Shown here: piece by piece, positions 1 to 7,047 of the stretch
Layout of the letters: each line of letters begins with the position of its first letter
How positions within the stretch are numbered: the first letter of the stretch is position 1
DNA from: DASQDN01 sp035630195
GTDB taxonomy: Bacteria > Acidobacteriota > Terriglobia > Bryobacterales > Bryobacteraceae
DNA: 13,650 bases
Assembly: GCA_035630195.1 (NCBI GenBank)
Contig: DASQLD010000543.1
Location: 1-13,650, forward strand
Reading direction: 5' to 3'
Program-made: the position numbers and the translations under genes
Notes under the pieces: generated by a model
What the model was told of the DNA's origin: nothing
Databases searched by the model: none
Seen by the model: only the letters and a program-made list of their open reading frames with translations

Positions 1-467
1 ATCGACCTTGTACGACCTGTTACGTTTTGAGCGAGGGCTGCAGCGTCGAACCACAGGTCGCGAATTGGCGGTCCTCATGTCGGTATAGATGCTCATAGCT
101 AATGACGCGTAGCACAAAAAGAGATTGGCGCAGACTTCGAAGAAAATGTAGTGAAAATTTCCTACATCCACTGTCCATACATCTGCTGACGAGGCCGGAG
201 GCCGAAAAGCCTAACAACATCTTATGATCCGAATCGACCGTTCCGTATTGTGGCTTCATAGTGGAAGGCGCGCAAATCAGACGAAAGAGGTCACCGGTTC
301 GTTTTATTTTCACAGCTATGGGCAACCAATAGCGCATTTGCGGGAGGCGCTTACCCGTTACTACGGTTGAGCACGTGACGCGCGTTCGCACTGGTAGGTT
401 GCAACCCCGAAAAAGGCAGTGCAAGATTGGCGCTGCTGAGCTACGATTGTGGACACTGTCAACGACC
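1..467. other. Leader region with no supported gene
   Basis: I see no convincing gene in this stretch. A 149-codon frame is open on the minus strand (469-20), but its translation shows no recognisable domain, no membrane segment and no useful ribosome binding site, and its start lies across the sigma factor start. The plus strand has frequent stops. A 10-bp palindrome, GGTTGCAACC, lies at 397-406, about 60 bases before the sigma factor start. It could be a regulatory site but is short enough to be chance. The promoter of the sigma-kinase unit probably lies here, yet I find no clear -35/-10 pair. Confidence 0.5.
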
Positions 468-1031
468 ATGGGCGAATCGAATGATGTGACCGTACTTCTT
501 GGCCGGATCAGATCTGGCGAGGACGCTGCCCAGGCTGAGCTCTACAACGTCGTCTACGATGAGCTGAGGCGACTCGCCCGCCGCCATATGAAGGGCGAAC
601 GCGGCGCTCATACTCTGCAACCCACAGCACTCGTAAACGAAGCGTTTCTAAGGTTGTTTGGCGACGTGGTGTCAGCGACAGACCGAAAGCACTTTTTTGC
701 TCTTGCATCCCAGACGATGCGCCGGGTCCTGGTCGATCACGGGCGTTCTCGGAACGCGGAAAAACGCGGTGGCGGCGCAGAGATACTTTCGCTTGATGAG
801 AGGAACCCTGCGGACGGGCACGATATCACAGATATTTTGATCCTTGATGAGGCGCTGTCACGCTTAGAAAAAGTAGACGCTCGACCTTGTCGAGTTGTCG
901 AGATGCGTTTTTTCGCAGGACTCACGGAATCCGAAATCGCGGAAGCCTTAAGTGTAAGTGAAATTACGGTAAGACGCGATTGGCGATTTGCAAAAGCTTG
1001 GCTATATGGTGAAATGGGAAAACGGGGCTGA
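468..1031 (+). CDS. ECF-type RNA polymerase sigma factor (TIGR02999 / Sigma70_ECF family)
   Basis: A 187-residue sigma factor of the group common in Acidobacteria and Planctomycetes. Region 2 carries YDELRRLARRHMKGE, the family signature HTLQPTALVNEAFLRL, and the stretch HFFALASQTMRRVLVDHGR leading to a basic KRGGG. Region 4 carries RVVEMRFFAGLTESEIAEAL followed by the helix-turn-helix segment VSEITVRRDWRFAKAWL. It should direct RNA polymerase to a dedicated promoter set. The frame stays open upstream to a GTG at 375, but ATG 468 gives the usual family length of about 185 residues and the normal N-terminus (GESNDVTVLLGRIRSG). No good Shine-Dalgarno precedes either start. No anti-sigma gene is adjacent. 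Its TGA is separated by one base from the ATG of the following kinase gene, so the two are probably co-translated, which suggests control by the kinase (inference). Confidence 0.93.
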   Translation: MGESNDVTVLLGRIRSGEDAAQAELYNVVYDELRRLARRHMKGERGAHTLQPTALVNEAFLRLFGDVVSATDRKHFFALASQTMRRVLVDHGRSRNAEKRGGGAEILSLDERNPADGHDITDILILDEALSRLEKVDARPCRVVEMRFFAGLTESEIAEALSVSEITVRRDWRFAKAWLYGEMGKRG

Positions 1032-1032
1032 A

Positions 1033-3528
1033 ATGTCGCCCGATCAGTGGCAGAGAATAAAAGTCGTATTCGACAGCGTTGTCGATCTGCCGGAGTCCGA
1101 ACGCGAGAGTCGTACGCGCGAACTATGCGGCGACGATGAACTGGCGAGCGAGGTTCTTCGGCTCGTCCACTTGCATTCGGTCTCGAATGACTTCCTGGAA
1201 GAACCAATTGCCAGAATAACGGAGCCGGCTCCCGTGGTTCCGCCACGGTTTGCTCCCGAATTCGCGTTGTGTGGGCGCTTTGTGGTGAAGCAGTTCCTCG
1301 GGCGGGGTGGAATGGGTGAGGTATATGAAGCTCTCGACCTGTCGCTCCGGGAGCAGGTGGCGCTTAAAACTCTTCCTGCTGCCAGCGCGGCCGATTCGAA
1401 AGCTCTCGATCAGATTCGCTCCGAAGTCCGCAAGGCGCGTAAAGTAACGCACCCGAATGTCTGCCGCGTTCATGACCTGTTCGACGATCTCGACTCTGAC
1501 GGCAATCCGATCCTGATTCTGTCGATGCAATTGCTCCATGGGCAGACCCTACAGCAATCGCTGAAGGAGCAGCGTGAACCTTTGCCGGCAGAAAAAGCAT
1601 TTTCGCTTCTGGCGGATATTGCTGCCGGGCTCGATGCGTGTCACCAGGCGGGCGTCGTTCATGGCGACATTAAGCCGGGCAATGTTTTCCTGCTGAGGTC
1701 GGGCGATTCGGTTCGCGCGGTGCTGACCGATTTCGGACTTTCGCGGAATGTCGATCTCCGGGCGGGAGACAGTACATTCGCCGGCGGGGGAACGCCCGCT
1801 TTTATGGCGCCGGAACTCCATGCTGGAGGTAAGGCGAGTTTCGCCTCGGATATTTACGCTCTTGGCATGCTTGCCTCGGAGTTATTGTCTTCCAGCGAAG
1901 TAGCCTCGAAAGAAGACTTTGCGGAAAGCTCTCACCTTCGCCAGACTCTAAACCGCTGTCTTGATCCCAACCCGTCCCATCGTTTCAAGACGGCGGGGGA
2001 TTTCATCCGAAATCTTCGAGTCAGCAAACGAGCCAAAATGTCGCGCGTGGCAGCTTTCGCTGCCTGCATCGCGGCAGGCGTGATGATCGCGTTCGGTTCT
2101 GTTTGGATGAACGATTCATCGAAGAGAGCCTCAGTTTCTGTCGGTGTACTACCATTTGAGAACCTCAGCGGCTCCAGTATCGACTATATTGCGGACGGTC
2201 TCACAGAAGAGCTGATCAAGGATCTTCAAAAGGATCCGGATCTCAATGTCGCCGGACGGAACAGTTCTTTTTACTTCAAAGGCCGATCTCTTCCGGCGCG
2301 CGAAGTTGCCAGCACGCTTAAGGTTTCCTGGCTGGTTACGGGATCCGTTCGTCAGGAAGGCGATGTCATCCAAGTCCGCGCTCAGATCGTCGATTCGCAC
2401 GGCAAGTCAGGACGTTGGTCGCAGTCATTCAGTCGTCCTATTGGGAGTCTTCAGAACCTGCGAACCGAGCTGGCGCGGGACATTCACGCGGTGCTAGTGC
2501 CGGCTCTGGCACAGTCGGGATTTGGAGGGCGGACCGCATTGAAAACTGTACCGGAAGCATACGATGCCCTGTTGCAGGGCAGATATTTCTGGAATCGCCG
2601 AAATGTCGCCGACATGCGGCAGGCAATCGTGCATTTCTCTCGGGCGATAGAACTTGATCCTAACTTTGCGCAGGCGTATGCGGGAATTGCCGATGTCTGG
2701 TGTGCCCTGGGCGATAACGGCCAGGAGCCCCCTGCCGAGGCCTTGCTGAAGGCCAAGCAATCTGCGATCCGTGCTCTCACAATCGATCCTGAACTAGGTC
2801 ATGCGCACGCGTCTTTCGCTCTCGCAACGTCATTGTATGACTTGGACTGGGATACCGCTGAGCGCAGCTTCCGGCGAGCGCTGGAGTTGGACCCCAACGA
2901 TGTTCTCGCGCGCCAATGGTATTCCGCTCTGCTTCTGAAGTTGAACCGTTTTTCCGAATGCACCCGTGAAGCAGGAGAGGCCGTGCGGCTTGACGAGCTT
3001 TCCTTGCCCGCTAATTTCAATAACGCTTTGATGCACTATTTCACTCGCCAGTACGCGGAAGCAGTGCGGCTACTGAAGACGATAGAAGAGCGGCAACCGA
3101 ACTACTGGATCTCGCACGAACTTCTCGCGGAAGCTTACGCGCGATTAGGACAGAAGGCATTGGCGGAAGAGGAGGCCGAGAAAGCCGCAAAGTTCTCTGG
3201 TCATCCGGGTCATGCGCGGACTTACGGAGCTGTGACATACGCGATTCTAGGCTCTCGGGACAAGGCTCTCGATCGTCTTCAGGAAGCAATCCAAAACCCG
3301 CACTTATACGCGTTCCAGCCCTTCCACGTGGCCCGGGCATACGCGGAGATGCGACAGGTGGAAGATGCCTTGCTGTGGCTCGACCGCGCCCACGAATCTC
3401 GCGATCCCGGGATTCAGATTGCGCAAATCCATCAATCTTTTGATGGGATACGGAACGATCCGCGCTTTGAAAGAGCCCTCAAACGCATGCGCATCCCATC
3501 GGGTCCGAAAATCGCTCAGAGGCAATAA
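1033..3528 (+). CDS. Membrane-anchored Ser/Thr protein kinase with TolB-like domain and TPR repeats
   Basis: About 831 residues. The N-terminus (PDQWQRIKVVFDSVVDLPESER) is the lead-in typical of acidobacterial kinases. The kinase domain follows at about residues 80-325: glycine loop GRGGMGE (90-96), catalytic Lys112 in VALK, catalytic loop HGDIKPGN with Asp212, DFG at 233-235 and APE at 259-261. The loop has HGD instead of HRD, so this is a non-RD kinase. One membrane helix lies at about 339-358. A TolB/FlgO-like domain follows (GVLPFENLS, IADGLTEELI), then TPR units from about residue 510 (AIELDPNFAQAYAGIADVW, ALELDPNDVLARQWYSALL). The likely topology is kinase inside and TolB/TPR in the periplasm, fitting a signal receptor. 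ATG 1033 is chosen because it sits one base after the sigma stop; an in-frame ATG at 988 lies inside the sigma gene. The 3' end overlaps the convergent YcaO gene by 13 bases. Confidence 0.93.
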   Translation: MSPDQWQRIKVVFDSVVDLPESERESRTRELCGDDELASEVLRLVHLHSVSNDFLEEPIARITEPAPVVPPRFAPEFALCGRFVVKQFLGRGGMGEVYEALDLSLREQVALKTLPAASAADSKALDQIRSEVRKARKVTHPNVCRVHDLFDDLDSDGNPILILSMQLLHGQTLQQSLKEQREPLPAEKAFSLLADIAAGLDACHQAGVVHGDIKPGNVFLLRSGDSVRAVLTDFGLSRNVDLRAGDSTFAGGGTPAFMAPELHAGGKASFASDIYALGMLASELLSSSEVASKEDFAESSHLRQTLNRCLDPNPSHRFKTAGDFIRNLRVSKRAKMSRVAAFAACIAAGVMIAFGSVWMNDSSKRASVSVGVLPFENLSGSSIDYIADGLTEELIKDLQKDPDLNVAGRNSSFYFKGRSLPAREVASTLKVSWLVTGSVRQEGDVIQVRAQIVDSHGKSGRWSQSFSRPIGSLQNLRTELARDIHAVLVPALAQSGFGGRTALKTVPEAYDALLQGRYFWNRRNVADMRQAIVHFSRAIELDPNFAQAYAGIADVWCALGDNGQEPPAEALLKAKQSAIRALTIDPELGHAHASFALATSLYDLDWDTAERSFRRALELDPNDVLARQWYSALLLKLNRFSECTREAGEAVRLDELSLPANFNNALMHYFTRQYAEAVRLLKTIEERQPNYWISHELLAEAYARLGQKALAEEEAEKAAKFSGHPGHARTYGAVTYAILGSRDKALDRLQEAIQNPHLYAFQPFHVARAYAEMRQVEDALLWLDRAHESRDPGIQIAQIHQSFDGIRNDPRFERALKRMRIPSGPKIAQRQ

Positions 3529-5237
3529 GGACTGGGATTCATCTCATGTTCGGCGCGTGGGCTTGGAATCCATCCAAGTTTGACCGGGAGGTTGTAGAGC
3601 CTTCCAGGGGCCAGTCGGCGCCATGGAGAACGCAACTCCGGACAGACCACACGCGCAACCGGCAGTCCAATCTCTGGGCGCGTCAGATTCAAAGCTAATA
3701 AATCTAGGGCATGCTGTTTGCACGTGTGTACGCACTGCTTGAATACGCTAACTCCCGGGTCTAAATAGTTCACGCGTCTTTCGTTCGAAGAGATTCGGAT
3801 AGGAACAAGGTGCGGCTCGGACGAAATGCGAGCTTGTTCGCGCCAACGCGCGAACGCATACTCCAAGCTGCCACGCTGTGGAGTTCCGGAAGGCAATTCA
3901 TCGCATTCAGCACTGACCTGCGCCAATTCTCTCGCAGCACGACGAGCCGCAAGCTTCGGGTCAAAATGAGCTCCGAATCCGAGTGTGATGTCGCTTCCCG
4001 CGGCATCGCACGCGACCGCTCCGAATACGAATATGCCTAAATCGGTTGTGAGATCGAGCATCTCCACATTCCGCCGCTTCTTGATTTCTCCCCAGACGCT
4101 CACTATTTCCGGATCGTCCAGGTAGTCCGTATGTACAGCGGGACGGCGGATGCGGTTGTACCACCAAATCGCAATCGCATCGCGTTCTACGAGTTCCAGA
4201 AACCCGCGCGCGACCGCATCCTGAAGCGTTTGCCCGGCGGCGCAGCCATTCGAGTCCGGAACACAGTATAGCGGCGTGTCGGCAGGCGCGCTTGCCGAGT
4301 AGCAGTATTGCGTGGGCAGGTAATTTTCGGTTCGTTTCGTAATCGAGGATACGGCTGTCCATTCCAGTTGCTGCCGTGGATCGTATCGGGGTGGAACATA
4401 TGGAAAGCCCCATTCCCCATGATTCCAGGCGTAGCGGTTTTCGTACTGCTGCTCGCTAAACTGAAGTAGTTCAGCGGGGTAAATAGCGAATTCGCTAATC
4501 TCGTCGTAGGTGGCACACACACGGGGCTCGTGACCTTGGAAAACGGCGCTGTACCGTTCGGCGGCTTCGGCGAGACACGCCAACTCCGCTGAGTCGGGGT
4601 CCACTCCCTGACCCGCGATAGTCATCCGTCCTGCCGCCCTTTGCTTCGGGACGTTCGGCGCGTGCGGCGTCACAATATGCCCAAAGGAGAGAGCAGATCC
4701 ATGGGATTCAGACGTCTCGATGTCTGTGACGAAGCCCGTGATGGCGCTGACTGAACGCCGTATCCGTTCCAGCGAGCCAACAAGGCCAGCTTGCATGCCG
4801 GCGCCGCAATCGGGACAGTCTGGCCGCCTCAGGATCTCGTGCCATACAGGCCTCGAGTTACGGTCTGCCATGGAACACATGCGGCCCTGCAGCGATTGAG
4901 CACCATCAAGTAGATCGGCAACAAGCTGATAGGTATCGGGGTTGCCAGTGTCGCATGATGTATCGATTTCACGTAACAGCAGCCACCATTGAAGACAACG
5001 CCAGCAGGCGGTCTTACCCGGAATAACTTCAGGTCCCACCCAGATTTCAGAGCCCTTCATCCGGGCCAGAACATAAGGACTATTCGCGCGCATCGCGAAT
5101 CGGTGACGTCGCTCTGTACGAGCGCTTAAGTAATCGTCGACAATCAACAAGCAACGTTGCCCGACCGTCGAAAGGCGGTTCTCTAACTGACCTCGCGTAT
5201 CTGCGTTGCGTGCAAGCACCCGGAATCTACATTGCAT
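3516..5237 (-). CDS. YcaO-domain cyclodehydratase with a cut-down TOMM E1-like N-terminus
   Basis: 573 residues. Residues 27-85 match the bacteriocin cyclodehydratase domain TIGR03882: LLIVDDYL, VGPEVIPGKTACWRCL. C78/C81 pair with C141/C144 (CPDC) as a probable structural zinc site. The YcaO domain fills about 155-573. It has the ATP-binding motif LAEAAERYS (E224, E227, R228) and NGCAAGQTLQDAVARGFLELVERDA (E348, E351, D353). YcaO enzymes use ATP to activate backbone amides, making azolines, thioamides or amidines in ribosomal peptides. The protein is short for the fused family because it starts directly at the TIGR03882 region, with no obvious leader-binding (RRE) domain before it. A TGA lies in frame two codons upstream of the ATG, so the start cannot move up. 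The C-terminus ends NPSPYCL, where azoline-forming members usually end in a PxPxP-like motif. It diverges from the 86-aa gene across 85 bases. Confidence 0.88.
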   Translation of the reverse strand: MQCRFRVLARNADTRGQLENRLSTVGQRCLLIVDDYLSARTERRHRFAMRANSPYVLARMKGSEIWVGPEVIPGKTACWRCLQWWLLLREIDTSCDTGNPDTYQLVADLLDGAQSLQGRMCSMADRNSRPVWHEILRRPDCPDCGAGMQAGLVGSLERIRRSVSAITGFVTDIETSESHGSALSFGHIVTPHAPNVPKQRAAGRMTIAGQGVDPDSAELACLAEAAERYSAVFQGHEPRVCATYDEISEFAIYPAELLQFSEQQYENRYAWNHGEWGFPYVPPRYDPRQQLEWTAVSSITKRTENYLPTQYCYSASAPADTPLYCVPDSNGCAAGQTLQDAVARGFLELVERDAIAIWWYNRIRRPAVHTDYLDDPEIVSVWGEIKKRRNVEMLDLTTDLGIFVFGAVACDAAGSDITLGFGAHFDPKLAARRAARELAQVSAECDELPSGTPQRGSLEYAFARWREQARISSEPHLVPIRISSNERRVNYLDPGVSVFKQCVHTCKQHALDLLALNLTRPEIGLPVARVVCPELRSPWRRLAPGRLYNLPVKLGWIPSPRAEHEMNPSPYCL

Positions 5238-5251
5238 GTGCAGGATGATTC

Positions 5252-5280
5252 ATGGTATAAACACGATCTTCGGGTTACAA
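5252..5280 (-). promoter_or_regulatory. Possible promoter of the YcaO gene in the divergent gap
   Basis: On the minus strand, TTGTAA (5280-5275) and TACCAT (5257-5252) are separated by 17 bases, each matching four of six consensus positions. Transcription would begin only about 8 bases before the ATG at 5237, giving an almost leaderless message, which agrees with the lack of a Shine-Dalgarno there. TATACC at a 15-base spacing is an alternative -10. This is weak sequence-only evidence. Confidence 0.22.
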
Positions 5281-5308
5281 AATTTAGAGCCGCGAGGCGC
5301 AAGGTATA

Positions 5309-5313
5309 GAAGG
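5309..5313 (+). promoter_or_regulatory. Ribosome binding site that sets the 86-aa start
   Basis: GAAGG lies 9 bases before ATG 5323. The same frame is open further upstream to 5206, but that would run into the 5' end of the divergent YcaO gene, and the other in-frame ATGs have no comparable site. This supports the 86-residue form. Confidence 0.5.
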
Positions 5314-5322
5314 TTCAGGATC

Positions 5323-5583
5323 ATGTCCACCACTACAGTACAGATGGTTCAGCTACATTTCGAAGACAATATTTACGAGTCCAAGGAAATGGAAGCCGCA
5401 ATAGGCGATGTTACTGCTGGTCTCCAGTCGATCACTATTGAAGGTAAGGAGAAGCCCACCTTCTATTTGCGACGAGCTCATTTTGTCGACAACAATGGCG
5501 TCGAACATGAACTCATTACCGAGGAAAAGCTGGAGACCGCCAGATCACTTCACCTCTTCTTTGAGGAGCCTGATAAACCGTAA
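5323..5583 (+). CDS. Unrecognised 86-aa protein of the YcaO/GT41 cassette
   Basis: I do not recognise this protein. It is 86 residues, acidic, with no cysteine, no signal peptide and no membrane helix. The first residues are Ser/Thr-rich (MSTTTVQMVQLHFED). A putative helix follows (ESKEMEAAIGDVTAGLQ), then alternating strand-like stretches (SITIEG, PTFYLRRAHFVDNNG), a helix (ITEEKLETARSLHLFF) and an acidic tail EEPDKP. The ATG has a GAAGG site at good spacing. The TAA stop is followed directly by the GTG start of the glycosyltransferase-like gene, so the two are almost surely one transcript and probably translationally coupled. Divergence from a YcaO gene raises two guesses: a modification substrate, or a small partner replacing the leader-binding domain missing from the YcaO protein. 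With no cysteine it could not give thiazolines, though Ser/Thr chemistry, thioamidation or O-glycosylation remain possible. Confidence 0.72.
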   Translation: MSTTTVQMVQLHFEDNIYESKEMEAAIGDVTAGLQSITIEGKEKPTFYLRRAHFVDNNGVEHELITEEKLETARSLHLFFEEPDKP

Positions 5584-7047
5584 GTGAGCAGTTCGGATTC
5601 AGATATCAAGGCGCTGGAGCCCTATCCTAGCCTGCTCCAGCGCCTGCCCGCACTCCTTGAAGAATATGCAGAGCTGACCATTCGTCATCCCAAACACTTT
5701 GGCGTTTGGAACAACTACGGCAGCCTCCTGATACGTGCCGGTCGCATCCAGCAGGCGATCGAAGCGCTGCGCATTGCGGCCAGTCTCCGGCCTCACAGCC
5801 CGTTTGCGCAGTCGAATTTCCTCCTTTCGCTCAACTACGACGAGAATCTGGATGCGCAAGCGTTTGCGCGTGCGCACCGTGGATTTGCGGACCTCTTTCC
5901 TCCCCCCGAAGCAGCTTTCTCGAAGGACCGTGATCCTGACCGTGTATTGCGTGTCGGCCTACTATCGAGCGCTTTTCGTTCCAACGCCATCACGTTCTTC
6001 TTTCCCGGCATGTTGTATCCCAAGCCGGACATCGAAATGTACTGCTATTCGGCAACACGTTTCCCCGATGACGTGACGACCCGCTTCGCAGAGGAATGTC
6101 CACGATGGCGGGACATTTCACTCTGCTCGGATGAAGAAGCCGATGCGATTATCCGAAAGGACCAGATCGATATTCTGATTGAACGTGGTGGGCACGCGGG
6201 CGACAACCGATTGCCGCTTCTGGCGCGCAAACCGGCGCCGATCACGGGTACGGGATGCGATTATCTCGCAACCGTAGGAGTCCCTGGCCTCGACTTTCGG
6301 ATAACGGACTCCATCATTGATCCTCCGGGCGCCGAGGATCTGTACCCAGAAACACTCATCCGCTTGCCTGAAACAGCATATTGTTACACCGCGCCGGCGT
6401 ATGCGCCTGAGGTCAACGGACTGCCGGCTCTGAATAACGGGGTCGTGACCTTTGCTTGTTTTCATCGCCTGGAGAAAGTTAGCGCTGCATCGCTTCGTTT
6501 GTGGGCAGCAGTTATGCGCCGTGTTCCGGGATCGCGCATACTTTTGCATCACGTCTACGAAGGACAACCCTCTGTATCGCCCGAGTTCAAGCTTCCTATT
6601 GAGCAGCGTTTTCTAGCCCTGGGAGTAACGGCTGATCGTCTGATTTGGAAGGGCGCCTTACCTCCCGACGAAAGCATGCGCTTGTACCAGCAGACCGACA
6701 TCGCACTCGACTGCTGGCCTTACGCCGGAGTCACGACAACTTGCCAAGCCCTGTATATGGGCGTGCCAGTTGTGACCATGACCGGGGATCGTCCGATGTC
6801 GCGGTACGGGGCTTCGGTGCTTGCGGCCGCAGGTCTTGAACGATGGATCGTGACGACACCCGAAGAATACGTCGAGTCGGTTACAAAACTGGCATCGGAT
6901 CTTCCTGGCCTGGCGCGGCTGCGAACTGAATTGCGACCTATGATGCAACGATCCACACTCACCAATGAAGCCGCGTATGCCAGTCGTTTGGCAACTGCAT
7001 ACCGTGAGGTCTGGAAAGAATGGTGCTACTCCAATGCCGCTGATTGA
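5584..7047 (+). CDS. SPINDLY-type O-GlcNAc transferase-like protein (GT41) with one TPR
   Basis: 487 residues, starting at a GTG directly after the preceding TAA. A GAGGAG at 5563-5568 is 15 bases upstream, further than ideal. Residues 38-72 form a TPR (FGVWNNYGSLLIRAGRIQQA) and the rest is the GT41 catalytic region: VLRVGLLSSAF (121-131), DILIERGGHAGDNRLPLLARKPAPI (first residue 196), FRITDSIIDPPGAEDLYPE (238-256), Lys298 in FHRLEKVS (the position of the UDP-contacting lysine), LDCWPYAGVTTTCQALYMGVPVVT (first residue 375) and DRPMSRYGAS. The family moves GlcNAc or related sugars to protein Ser/Thr, and TPRs bind the acceptor. Several usual residues differ: N134 stands where a His is normal, YAGV replaces YNGT, CQAL replaces CEAL, and the WLGYPGT loop is altered. 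It may therefore have changed donor or acceptor use. Its 3' end overlaps the convergent hydrolase gene by 22 bases. Confidence 0.88.
   Translation: MSSSDSDIKALEPYPSLLQRLPALLEEYAELTIRHPKHFGVWNNYGSLLIRAGRIQQAIEALRIAASLRPHSPFAQSNFLLSLNYDENLDAQAFARAHRGFADLFPPPEAAFSKDRDPDRVLRVGLLSSAFRSNAITFFFPGMLYPKPDIEMYCYSATRFPDDVTTRFAEECPRWRDISLCSDEEADAIIRKDQIDILIERGGHAGDNRLPLLARKPAPITGTGCDYLATVGVPGLDFRITDSIIDPPGAEDLYPETLIRLPETAYCYTAPAYAPEVNGLPALNNGVVTFACFHRLEKVSAASLRLWAAVMRRVPGSRILLHHVYEGQPSVSPEFKLPIEQRFLALGVTADRLIWKGALPPDESMRLYQQTDIALDCWPYAGVTTTCQALYMGVPVVTMTGDRPMSRYGASVLAAAGLERWIVTTPEEYVESVTKLASDLPGLARLRTELRPMMQRSTLTNEAAYASRLATAYREVWKEWCYSNAAD

Noticed and set aside
375..467. Upstream GTG as the true sigma factor start, adding 31 residues
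   Set aside because: The extra residues are Arg-rich and unlike the family N-terminus; ATG 468 gives the normal length.
20..469. 149-codon open frame on the minus strand before the sigma factor
   Set aside because: No domain, signal peptide or ribosome binding site; residue pattern looks random and the start overlaps the sigma factor start.
879..895. Inverted repeat CTCGAC-CTT-GTCGAG as a possible terminator or operator
   Set aside because: It is inside the conserved region 4 coding sequence of the sigma factor with no T-run; best explained by chance.
988..1032. ATG 988 as kinase start, giving a 43-base overlap with the sigma gene
   Set aside because: ATG 1033 is directly after the sigma stop and begins the usual family N-terminus.
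3961..4413. 150-codon frame overlapping the YcaO gene on the same strand
   Set aside because: It lies in another frame inside the conserved YcaO domain and shows only Arg/Ser-rich out-of-frame sequence.
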